64,000 bases of DNA from Actinomadura sp. K4S16 (GTDB taxonomy: Bacteria; Actinomycetota; Actinomycetes; Streptosporangiales; Streptosporangiaceae), in NCBI RefSeq assembly GCF_008327685.1, contig NZ_BDDE01000016.1, positions 62,001-126,000 on the forward strand. Reading direction: 5' to 3'. Positions 34,793 through 42,329 of this stretch are shown in pieces (the stretch's first letter is position 1; the number at the start of each line of letters is the position of its first letter). The translations under genes were made by a program, and so were the position numbers. A model generated the notes under the pieces. That model saw only the letters and a program-made list of their open reading frames with translations. It was not told where the DNA came from and ran no database searches.

Positions 34793-35233
34793 ATGGGACA
34801 AGTCGTGGTGACCGCGGAGAGAACGCTGGCAGCGAGCCCGGACCAAGTGCTCGGAGCGCTCGCCGACTACACCGGGGTGCGGTCCCGGATGCTGACGGAG
34901 CACTTCAGCGAGTACGAGGTGCGGGAAGGCGGCCAGGGCGAGGGCACGGTGGTGCACTGGAAGCTCGCGGCCACCAGCAAGCGGGTGCGCGACTGCCTCT
35001 TCACCGTGAGCGCCCCCGCCGCCGACCGCCTGGTGGAGCGGGACGCCAACTCCTCGATGGTCACCACGTGGACGGTCGCCCCGGCCGGCGGAGGCGCGCG
35101 CGTCCAGGTCGCCACCACCTGGGACGGAGCGGGCGGCATCGGCGGCTTCTTCGAACGGACCTTCGCCCCCAAGGGCCTGCAGCGCATCTACGACGCCCAG
35201 TTGGCCAAGCTCGACTCCGCGCTGAGCGCGTGA
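34793..35233 (+). CDS. SRPBCC-family ligand-binding protein
   Basis: 146 residues from ATG 34793 (GAAAGA 9 bp upstream); ATG 34784 is three codons earlier. Polyketide-cyclase/START-like helix-grip fold: VVVTAERTLAASPDQVLGALADYTGVRSRM at the start, a beta-rich middle (GTVVHWKLAAT) and a long C-terminal helix (GLQRIYDAQLAKLDSAL). Probable small hydrophobic ligand binding; no catalytic inference possible. Confidence 0.82.
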   Translation: MGQVVVTAERTLAASPDQVLGALADYTGVRSRMLTEHFSEYEVREGGQGEGTVVHWKLAATSKRVRDCLFTVSAPAADRLVERDANSSMVTTWTVAPAGGGARVQVATTWDGAGGIGGFFERTFAPKGLQRIYDAQLAKLDSALSA

Positions 35234-35632
35234 CCGGTGCGCCGTAGGGGCCCGTCACTCCATCCCATTGTGGACGACTGCGAGCGGTCGGCGATATCTC
35301 TTTGGCCCGCCCGCCGCTGACGTGTTTCGCGTCCTGCGAGTAAACGATGAGCGAACACGCGGGACGGTCTTGAGGCTTGCATGCAGGGCCCGCGCGTGGC
35401 GCGGTGCGATGCGGTCTCCGAGCCGGAGGCTCCGCGAATATGGAGACGCCTCCGACGTGCATGGTTGTAATTTCAATTAAAGGCGCCATTCGTTCTGCCG
35501 ACGGCGCCGAGTGGTCCACATTTTTGGCTGCATGGAGGTCTTTATCTTGGGTATTACGATATAGAGAGTGGTTTGCGGCGGGGGCATAAATGGAGTTACG
35601 GTCATGGCTCCCCTGATCGACGACGGGTTCTG
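35234..35632. other. AT-richer intergenic region before the cluster regulator, no gene seen
   Basis: About 400 bp. The part from 35460 to 35570 is clearly richer in A+T (tttcaattaaagg, gtattacgatatagagag) than any coding DNA nearby and probably holds the promoter of the LuxR-type gene. I find no clear operator or coding frame. Confidence 0.4.
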
Positions 35633-36367
35633 ATGACTTCGAATCGGCAGGCAGGACGGAACGGCTCCCGCGTCGCCCTGGTCTCCCTGGGGAGCGAGGT
35701 GGTCCGGTGCGGAGTGGGCGCCATGCTGCGCGAGCTGGACATGTTGGATGACGTGGTCGCCAGCGGCAGCTTCGACCACAGCATGGAGCTGCTGCACTCG
35801 GGCCGGCCCACGCTGCTGGTCCTGAACCACGGCGACGAGCCCCGGCAGGCGGAGAAGCTCGCGAGCACGGCCGTCGGCTTCGGCGTGCGCGTCCTGCTGA
35901 TGTTGAGGGCCGCCACCGCGGAGGCGCTCGCCCAGGTGGCGAGCGTGCCCGCCGACGGCTACCTGCTGGAGCCGACGCTGACCCGCGAGGCGCTGGTGAA
36001 CGCGCTGGGGGACCTGGAGAGCGGGCTGGTGCCGATTCCGCATCCGGTGGCGCGCAGGCTCCTCGCCGAGGTCGGGCCCCTCGAACCCGCCGAGCCCGAA
36101 CCGGCCGCGGCGCCTCCCGCGCGCGGGGACGGCGAGCCCGCCACACTGACGGATCGCGAGATGGAGGCGCTGGCCCTGATGGTCGAGGGGCTGAGCAACA
36201 AGCAGATCGCGCGCCGCCTCGGCATCTCCGAGCACGGCGCCAAGCGGCACGTGGCCAACATCCTGGCCAAGCTCAACTGCTCGAACAGGACGCTGGCGGC
36301 CGCCGTCGCGCTCAGTCGCGGACTGGTTCGGGTCCCCGGGACCTCGCGGCGGGCCCGCCGCCGGTGA
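35633..36367 (+). CDS. LuxR-type regulator with pseudo-receiver domain
   Basis: 244 residues from ATG 35633; an in-frame TTG at 35573 is possible. The N-terminal domain (about 10-130) folds like a receiver, but the acidic pocket is absent (RVALVSLGSEVVRCG) and the phospho-acceptor position is Asn (LLVLNHGDEP), so control by phosphorylation is unlikely. The C-terminal LuxR/NarL helix-turn-helix is intact (about 165-230: LTDREMEALALMVEGLSNKQIARRLGISEHGAKRHV). It overlaps the convergent pabAB gene end by 56 bp. It may be the pathway regulator of the biosynthetic cluster to its right. Confidence 0.85.
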   Translation: MTSNRQAGRNGSRVALVSLGSEVVRCGVGAMLRELDMLDDVVASGSFDHSMELLHSGRPTLLVLNHGDEPRQAEKLASTAVGFGVRVLLMLRAATAEALAQVASVPADGYLLEPTLTREALVNALGDLESGLVPIPHPVARRLLAEVGPLEPAEPEPAAAPPARGDGEPATLTDREMEALALMVEGLSNKQIARRLGISEHGAKRHVANILAKLNCSNRTLAAAVALSRGLVRVPGTSRRARRR

Positions 36368-38447
36368 GCAGGGGCCGCTCCCCGGCCCCGCGGGCCAGGG
36401 CGGCCAGACCGCGCAGCGGGGCGCGCGCTTTGAGCAGCATCTCCTCGTACTCGGACTCGGGATCGGAGTCCAGCACGATGGCGCCGCCCGCGCCCACCGA
36501 CAGGCGGCCCGGGTGCGCGACCACGGTCCGGATGACGATGTTGAGGTCGGCGGTGCCGTCCAGGCCGAAGAAGCCGATGGCGCCGGAGTAGAGGCCGCGC
36601 GCCCGCCCCTCCAGCCGGTCGATGATCTCCATGGTGCGCAGCTTCGGGGCTCCGGTCATCGATCCGCCGGGGAAGCACGTCCTCGCCGCCTGCACGGCGG
36701 TCACCCCGTCGTGCAGGCGGCCGCGCACGGTCGAGACGAGCTGGTGCACGGTCTCGTAGGACTCCACCGCCATGAAGCGCGGCACCCGCACGGTGCCGAT
36801 GTCGCTGATGCGCCCCAGGTCGTTGCGGAGAAGGTCGACGATCATGAGGTTCTCCGCCCTGGTCTTGCCGGAGGAGGCCAGCTCGTCGCGCAGGGCCGCG
36901 TCCACGTGCGGTTCGGGGGCGCGCGGCGCGGTGCCCTTGATCGGCTTGGACTCGGCCACCCCGTCCCTGTCGACCTTCAGGAAGCGCTCGGGGGAGGAGC
37001 ACAGGGCGTGCATCTCGCCCATGCGCAGGTACGCGGCATAGGGAGCGGGGTTGAGCCGCCGCTGGGCCAGGTACAGGTCGTAGGGCGAGCCGTCGAAGGG
37101 GATCTCCGCCGTGTCGGTCAGGCAGATCTCGTAGCTCTCCCCGGCGCGCAGCAGCCGCAGGCACTCCTCGATGTCCGCCAGGTAGCGCGCTCGCGGCCGG
37201 ACGAGCCACGGCTCCGGATCGAACTCCACGCTCGGCCGGGGGACCGGCCGCGCCCTCTCCCTCCGCCTGCGGCAGACGTCGGCCGCCCTGGCGACCCACG
37301 CCCGCGCCGCGGCGCGGCTCCCGCGCCCGCCGTCGGTCAGCGCGAGCGCCCAGGTCTCCCCGGCCTCGTGGTCGATCGCGACGAACCGGCTCGCCGACAT
37401 CCAGACGGCGTCGGGCGAGGACGAGACCTGCGTCGCGGGGGCGCCGCAGTCGCGCTTCAGTTCGTAGCCGAGGTAGCCGACGTAGCCGCCGTTCAGGTCG
37501 AACGGAAGCGCCGGATCGCTCGGGACGGCCCGCGCCGCGATACGGGCGTCGAGCACGTCGAAGACCGAGGCGCGGACCGCGGACTCAGCGCCGCCGGCCC
37601 GTACCAGCACGCTGTCGGATCCCGGTGCGCAGCACAGGACCTCGCCGTGCGGTCCGCCCGCGTCGCCCAGGAAGGAGAAGCGGGACAGGCCGGGCTCGAC
37701 CCGGCTGCTGTCCAGCCAGAAGGAGTACGGCTCGTCCGCGAACAGCTCGGCGAAGACGTCCTCTGCCTCGGAGACGCCGAAGACGCGCTCGGCCTCCAGC
37801 GCCCAGCGCGGCTCCTCCGGCGGTCGCGGAGCGAGGGCGGCGGCGCCCCCCGGCCTCGCCGTCCCGTTGTACTCCATGGCGAGGTCGCGGAAGTTGGACA
37901 TCAGCTTCGGCCCGTACTCGGTGGAGACCGACTCCGGGTGGAACTGCACGCCCCACCAGGGCATCCGCCGGTGCCGCAGGCCCATCACGACCGAGTCCGC
38001 GGCCCATGCGGTGATCTCCAGGTCCTCGGGCGCGGGGGTGGCCACGCACAGCGAGTGGTACCGCACGGCCTGGAAGCGCTGGGGCAGACCGCGGAACAGG
38101 TCGCGTCCGCAGTGCCTGATCTCCTCCACGTGGCCGTGGACGGGTGCGGGCGCGGGCACCACGTCGGCCTTCGACAGCCAGGCCAGCGCCTGGTGGCCGA
38201 GGCAGACGCCCAGCGTGGGCAGCCCGGATTCGCGGATCAGGTCGAGCGTGATGCCGATGTCGCGCCGCTGCTGCGGGCGTCCGGGGCCGGGGGAGATGAT
38301 GAGGGCGTCGAAGCGGCTCGGATCCAGCTCGGCCCAGCCGGGGTCGTCGTTGGGCATCACCACCGGCTCGACCCCGTAGGTCTGGGCGGCGAGCTGGAAC
38401 AGGTTGTAGGTGTAGGAGTCGTAGTTGTCGACGATCAGTGTGCGCAC
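36312..38447 (-). CDS. pabAB: Aminodeoxychorismate synthase, PabA-PabB fusion
   Basis: 711 residues from GTG 38447. The N-terminal class I glutamine amidotransferase (about 1-200) has ISPGPGRP, catalytic Cys in GVCLGHQALAW and HPESV. The C-terminal chorismate-binding domain (about 230-690) has the PIKGT motif, whose Lys marks aminodeoxychorismate synthase and not anthranilate or ADIC synthase (PIAGT), plus NLMIVDLLRNDLGR and SMTGAPKLRTMEIID. It makes 4-amino-4-deoxychorismate. It overlaps pabC by 13 bp. Such fusions are typical of antibiotic clusters using p-aminobenzoate. The order amidotransferase first argues against PhzE. Confidence 0.93.
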   Translation of the reverse strand: MRTLIVDNYDSYTYNLFQLAAQTYGVEPVVMPNDDPGWAELDPSRFDALIISPGPGRPQQRRDIGITLDLIRESGLPTLGVCLGHQALAWLSKADVVPAPAPVHGHVEEIRHCGRDLFRGLPQRFQAVRYHSLCVATPAPEDLEITAWAADSVVMGLRHRRMPWWGVQFHPESVSTEYGPKLMSNFRDLAMEYNGTARPGGAAALAPRPPEEPRWALEAERVFGVSEAEDVFAELFADEPYSFWLDSSRVEPGLSRFSFLGDAGGPHGEVLCCAPGSDSVLVRAGGAESAVRASVFDVLDARIAARAVPSDPALPFDLNGGYVGYLGYELKRDCGAPATQVSSSPDAVWMSASRFVAIDHEAGETWALALTDGGRGSRAAARAWVARAADVCRRRRERARPVPRPSVEFDPEPWLVRPRARYLADIEECLRLLRAGESYEICLTDTAEIPFDGSPYDLYLAQRRLNPAPYAAYLRMGEMHALCSSPERFLKVDRDGVAESKPIKGTAPRAPEPHVDAALRDELASSGKTRAENLMIVDLLRNDLGRISDIGTVRVPRFMAVESYETVHQLVSTVRGRLHDGVTAVQAARTCFPGGSMTGAPKLRTMEIIDRLEGRARGLYSGAIGFFGLDGTADLNIVIRTVVAHPGRLSVGAGGAIVLDSDPESEYEEMLLKARAPLRGLAALARGAGERPLLTGGGPAARSRGPEPVRD

Positions 38448-39259
38448 GGCAGTTCCCAGAGGTTGAAGGCGGGCAGCACGGCGCGGTGCCGTACGGCCCG
38501 CCGCCAGTCCGCCGCCCGCGCCGTGACCTTGGCGGGCGCCGGGCGGCCGTCGGCGCCGATCCAGGCGCGCACCGGACGAAGACCGTGCAGTGCGTTGAGG
38601 GTCCAGGTCTCCAGCCCCGGCAGCTCGGAGAGATCGGCCTTCTCCTGCCGGACGGCGAACCGCCAGCACTCGGCCAGCCGCTCCAGATGCGTCCTGGTGA
38701 CCGACGGGAGCACGGTGAGCCCGGCGTCGGGCACGCACAGCTCGTCGCCGCGCCACCACACCAGTGCGCTGTGGGCGGTCTCCAGTACCGTGCCCCCGCT
38801 CTCGTAGAGCACGGCGTCGTCGGCGCCGACCGCCTTGGCCCGCTCGCGCAGCGCGGCCAGGACGCGCAGGTCAGGGCCCTTGACCGCGGGCCGCGTGCGG
38901 GGATCCGGATCCGGCGGGATCCATAGCCTGACCTCCCCGGCGCCGGAGGCGGGCGCGGTTCTGGCCCAGAGGGCCAGCCGGGGCTCGGGGCCGCCGTACG
39001 CCTCGATCCTGGGGAACCAGCGGCCGCGCGGCGGCAGCCAGAGCCGCACCGCTTCCAGGAAGCGGTGGACGGTGGCGGGCGGAAGTTCGGGCACCAGGTC
39101 GGCGCAGGCGCGCAGGAACCGCTGCCCGTGCAGCGGCAGGTCGCGGACCCGTCCCTCGGCCACCAGCCAGGAGTCGACGACGGCGGGCTCGTCCGGCCGC
39201 CGGTCGGCCGCGGGCGTCAGGCCGGACCGCTCGCTCCACACCAGGCGGGAGTCCGGCAT
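38435..39259 (-). CDS. pabC: Aminodeoxychorismate lyase-like PLP enzyme
   Basis: 274 residues, ATG 39259 with GGAAGGTGGTG upstream. Class IV aminotransferase fold: VDSWLVAEGRVRDLPLHGQRFL near residue 28, the PLP Lys in AVKGPDLRVL near 130, then GADDAVLYESGGTVLETAHSALVW and a phosphate-binding SVTRTHL. It should convert aminodeoxychorismate to p-aminobenzoate and pyruvate. It lies between pabAB and the aryl-CoA ligase gene, all overlapping or within 3 bp. Confidence 0.87.
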   Translation of the reverse strand: MPDSRLVWSERSGLTPAADRRPDEPAVVDSWLVAEGRVRDLPLHGQRFLRACADLVPELPPATVHRFLEAVRLWLPPRGRWFPRIEAYGGPEPRLALWARTAPASGAGEVRLWIPPDPDPRTRPAVKGPDLRVLAALRERAKAVGADDAVLYESGGTVLETAHSALVWWRGDELCVPDAGLTVLPSVTRTHLERLAECWRFAVRQEKADLSELPGLETWTLNALHGLRPVRAWIGADGRPAPAKVTARAADWRRAVRHRAVLPAFNLWELPCAH

Positions 39260-39261
39260 GG

Positions 39262-40815
39262 TCACCACCTTCCCTCGCGCACCGCGAAGCGGCGCAGCTT
39301 CCCGGTCGGGGTACGCGGCAGTCTCGGACGTAGCTCCACGCTGCGCGGCACCTTGTAAGCGGCCAGCCGGCGCCTCGCCAAGGCGATCAGCTCGTTCTCC
39401 AGTTCGGCCGGGTCCGCTTCCCGGCCGGGCACCACGAAGGCGCGCAGCTTGCGTGCGCCGTGCTCGTCGGCGATGACCGCCACCGCCACCTCGGACACCG
39501 CCGGGTGCTCGGCCAGCACGCGCTCGATCTCCAGGGGGGAGACGGTGATGCCGCCCACCATCTCCATGTCGTCGTTGCGGCCGCAGTGCTTCAGCGCGCC
39601 GCCGTCCACGTGTTCCGCCAGGTCCCCGGTGCGCAGCCAGCCGCCGCGCAGTGCCAGGGAGGTCTGCTCGGGGCGGCCCAGGTACTCGGCCATGACCGAG
39701 GCGCCCCGCACCCATATCTCTCCGCGGCCCTGCGCGACGGGGGCGCCGCTCTCGTCGCGCAGCACGATCTCGTATCCGGGCAGGGGGCGGCCGATGGTGC
39801 CGGGCTCGTTCCGCCAAGCGGTGTTGGAGCAGAAGGCGTGGCCGACCTCGGTGGAGCCGAGCTGGTCCAGCACCGGGGCGCCGAGCAGCTCGCGGGTCCT
39901 GGCGCCGAGGGCTGTGGACAGGGACTCGCCGGCCGAGACCGCGAGCCGTACCGAGGAGAACGCCGCGGGCGGGCATTCGGCCGCCATGTTGGCGTACGCG
40001 GACGGCACGCCGTACAGGAGCGTCACACCGTGCCGGGCCACGGCCTCGGCGATCTCCGCCGGCGCGGGCCGATGCGGCAGCAGCACCGCGGAGGAGCCGG
40101 AGAACAGCGGGAAGACCAGCGCGTTCCCCAGGCCGTAGGCAAAGAACAGCTTCGATATCGACAGCGTCACATCGTCGGGTCGGACGCCCACCACGCCGTC
40201 GCCCGCGGCCCGCTGGTAGAGCAGCGGGTCGGCGTGGCGGTGCAGCGCCGCCTTGGGGGTGCCGGTCGTGCCGGAGGTGTACTGGGCGTACAGCGGCGTG
40301 TCGCCGGTGACCTCGGCGGCCGGCCCGGAGGGGGCGCTCGCGGCCAGCCGCATCAGGCGCTCGCCCGTCAGGGCGGCGCGGCGGTCGAAGCGGTCGATGA
40401 GGCGCTCGTCCGCCACCACGAGGCGGGCCCGGCAGTCGTCGGCCATGAAGGCGTGCTCTTCGGGGATCAGGTCGGGGTTGACCGGGACCGCCACCGCGCC
40501 GAGCCTCGCGGCCCCGAGGAACGCCGTCACCCATGCGATGCCGTCGCCCATCGCGATGAGGATCCTGTCGCCCGGGCGGACGCCTTGGCCGGCGAGGACC
40601 GAAGCGGCGGAGGCGGCGAGGGCGTGCACCTCGCCATGCGTCCAGGAACGTTCCGGGGTGTGGAAGGCGGGGCGCTGCCCCCAGCCCTCCCGCAGAGCCT
40701 TGGCGGCCAGGTGCGCCGCGTAGTTCGCGGGCGCGGGCCCGGCGGTCGTCCGCCCACCTCGCTCCGGGGCGGTCGGCGCCTGCACGGCGGTGCGGCTGGG
40801 CGGGACCTCAGGCAT
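39262..40815 (-). CDS. Benzoate-CoA ligase-like aryl-CoA synthetase
   Basis: 517 residues, ATG 40815 with AGAAAGG upstream. ANL-superfamily enzyme: P-loop YTSGTTGTPKAALH (A3), LGSTEVGHAF (A5), GWLRTGDLAE (A7), and the catalytic Lys in RTPTGKLRRF. The KLFFAYGLGNALVFPLFSG segment and overall layout match benzoate/aminobenzoate-CoA ligases. It has no carrier domain. Directly beside PABA-forming genes, its likely substrate is p-aminobenzoate, giving the CoA thioester. This is inference from context; anthranilate or benzoate cannot be excluded. Confidence 0.83.
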   Translation of the reverse strand: MPEVPPSRTAVQAPTAPERGGRTTAGPAPANYAAHLAAKALREGWGQRPAFHTPERSWTHGEVHALAASAASVLAGQGVRPGDRILIAMGDGIAWVTAFLGAARLGAVAVPVNPDLIPEEHAFMADDCRARLVVADERLIDRFDRRAALTGERLMRLAASAPSGPAAEVTGDTPLYAQYTSGTTGTPKAALHRHADPLLYQRAAGDGVVGVRPDDVTLSISKLFFAYGLGNALVFPLFSGSSAVLLPHRPAPAEIAEAVARHGVTLLYGVPSAYANMAAECPPAAFSSVRLAVSAGESLSTALGARTRELLGAPVLDQLGSTEVGHAFCSNTAWRNEPGTIGRPLPGYEIVLRDESGAPVAQGRGEIWVRGASVMAEYLGRPEQTSLALRGGWLRTGDLAEHVDGGALKHCGRNDDMEMVGGITVSPLEIERVLAEHPAVSEVAVAVIADEHGARKLRAFVVPGREADPAELENELIALARRRLAAYKVPRSVELRPRLPRTPTGKLRRFAVREGRW

Positions 40816-41392
40816 GGCGGGACCTTTCTGGCACGGCTGCGCGGGGGCGGCTCGGCAGGTCGAGGGGGGCGACGAGGAAGGCGCCGTCCACGGGACCCAC
40901 CGGCCACCAGCCGCGGGCGACCAGCTCGGCGAGCGCGTCGTCGCGGTCGCCGGTCAGCGCGTCGGCGACCAGGGTGCCGAGGAGCCAGAGGACCGCACCG
41001 GACATCGCCAGCGCGTCGGCGTCGCCGGGATCGGCGGGCCGCAGCCGCGGGGTGGCGACCAGCATCGCCACGTGCTCGGCCAGGTCCAGCCGGTCCTCGC
41101 GGCCGGCGTCGAGGAGCCTTCGCCGGGCGTCGTGCCGGCGGCGCTCCAGCCGGGCCAGCCAGCCGCCGTCCACCCGGTCGAGGAGGGGCGCGGGGACGTC
41201 GTCCACGACCCGCACGGGCTCGCCCGCCACCGCCACCGGGAGCTGGTCCTTGTCCCGCCGCGGAATGTTCGCACCGTCTCCCCGGAGGTGCTCGGACACG
41301 CCGTCGAGCAGCGCGGCGACGCGCTCGCCGCCGGGGCCGAGGTCGCGGGCCAGCCCCTCGGGCGGGGCGCTCAGTTCGTAGTACCGGGCCAT
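40808..41392 (-). CDS. Unknown protein embedded in the aryl-CoA operon
   Basis: 194 residues from ATG 41392, with GGAGGTGCC upstream. The gene overlaps the diiron gene by 22 bp and the CoA-ligase gene by 8 bp, so it is translationally coupled to both. Mainly helical, Arg- and Asp-rich, with few motifs (YYELSAPPEGLARDLGPGGE at the start; GRDDALAELVARGWWPVGPVDGAFLV near the end). No signal peptide, membrane segment or cofactor motif. I do not recognise the family. Its position suggests a subunit or partner of the diiron oxygenase. Confidence 0.7.
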   Translation of the reverse strand: MARYYELSAPPEGLARDLGPGGERVAALLDGVSEHLRGDGANIPRRDKDQLPVAVAGEPVRVVDDVPAPLLDRVDGGWLARLERRRHDARRRLLDAGREDRLDLAEHVAMLVATPRLRPADPGDADALAMSGAVLWLLGTLVADALTGDRDDALAELVARGWWPVGPVDGAFLVAPLDLPSRPRAAVPERSRHA

Positions 41393-42087
41393 CGCGTCGG
41401 CACCTCCGGGTAGTCCAGTCCGAGGTCGTCGCACAGCAGCGCCCGTGTGCGGCGGACGAACTCCGCCCGCGCCTCGTCGTTGGTCAGCCGTTTGATGCCC
41501 CACCTGCGGAAGACCTCGTTGTTCCGGGACTCGCTGCGGCCGAAGAAGGGCAGGGTCATCGCGATGAGGCGGTGCGCCGAGGAGCGGACCTCCTCGCGGG
41601 CGTCCGGGTCGGCGGCCAGCCGCTTGGCGCTCGTGGTCCCGAACCGGACGTGGAAGCGCTCCTCCGGCATCAGCGACCGGCAGAGCCGGCGCAGCGGCAG
41701 GTACGAGCACTCGCAGAGGTCCTCCATCAGGACGACCTCGGCGAGATCCACGATCGCCTTGGTCATCACGTATCCGGCCCACGACCCCACCTGGTAGTCG
41801 AAGACCGAGAGCGGCGGACGGTCCCCGGCGTCCTCCAGCCCCAGCTCGTTCGCGAGCTTGTTGAACTTTAAATGGTGACCGTACTCCTCCATGGCCATTC
41901 TGCAGGCGAGCCACTTCTCGCGCGGAGTGGGAGCCAGGGAAATGGACGGCTCATCGAACACCGCCGCCCCGGTCGCCTCATTTCGCACATGGCTGTTGAT
42001 GATCTTTCCGAGCGCCGCGACGTACTCGTCGCCGAGCGCGTGCGCCTCCGCGGCGTCCTGGGCTTCCCGAGTGAGTGCCGGCGGCAT
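41371..42087 (-). CDS. PaaA/PaaC-family ferritin-like diiron protein
   Basis: 238 residues from ATG 42087, chosen for the strong AAGGAGGGGC site; ATG 42108 is weaker. A four-helix ferritin-like protein with metal ligands in SHVRNEATG, MAMEEYGHHLKF (E-x2-H), VVLMEDLCECSY and PEERFHVRFG (E-x2-H), matching the phenylacetyl-CoA epoxidase family. PaaA acts on aryl-CoA thioesters, which fits the adjacent aryl-CoA ligase. The reductase PaaE and PaaB are not in the window. First gene of the leftward operon, under the iron box. Confidence 0.85.
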   Translation of the reverse strand: MPPALTREAQDAAEAHALGDEYVAALGKIINSHVRNEATGAAVFDEPSISLAPTPREKWLACRMAMEEYGHHLKFNKLANELGLEDAGDRPPLSVFDYQVGSWAGYVMTKAIVDLAEVVLMEDLCECSYLPLRRLCRSLMPEERFHVRFGTTSAKRLAADPDAREEVRSSAHRLIAMTLPFFGRSESRNNEVFRRWGIKRLTNDEARAEFVRRTRALLCDDLGLDYPEVPTRWPGTTN

Positions 42088-42247
42088 GCCCCTCCTTCCG
42101 GACGTCATCGACGGAAGCTATGGAGGGGTCGGAGCGGAGGCAAGTGCCCGGATGGGCACCTCGAAAGAGCAGTAGCCGAACTGGGGCGGCGCGTCGTCCG
42201 GGCACCGTTGGCGCGTTCCCGCTGATCAACCTTTCCCGTTCGGGCAG

Positions 42248-42266
42248 TTAGGTAAGGCAAGCCTAA
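42248..42266. promoter_or_regulatory. IdeR/DmdR-type iron box in a divergent promoter
   Basis: A 19-bp element, TTAGGTAAGGCAAGCCTAA, matching 16 of 19 positions of the iron-box consensus used by DtxR-type repressors (TTAGGTTAGGCTAACCTAA). It lies 161 bp before the diiron gene and 64 bp before NRPS1. Both operons are therefore predicted to be repressed by iron-loaded IdeR/DmdR and switched on under iron limitation. Confidence 0.85.
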
Positions 42267-42329
42267 CAGTCGAACGGCTACTTGGGACACCTGAAATAAA
42301 AGTCCGGGATTCGTCAGGTCTTTAGGGAT

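Noticed and set aside
36312..38447. Reading this gene as PhzE (ADIC synthase) or anthranilate synthase
   Set aside because: The amidotransferase is N-terminal and the chorismate domain has PIKGT with Lys, both typical of PabAB and not of PhzE/TrpE.
41371..42087. AurF-type N-oxygenase for making a nitro group from PABA
   Set aside because: The helix and ligand pattern (EEYGHH, PEERFH) and length fit the PaaA/PaaC family better than AurF.
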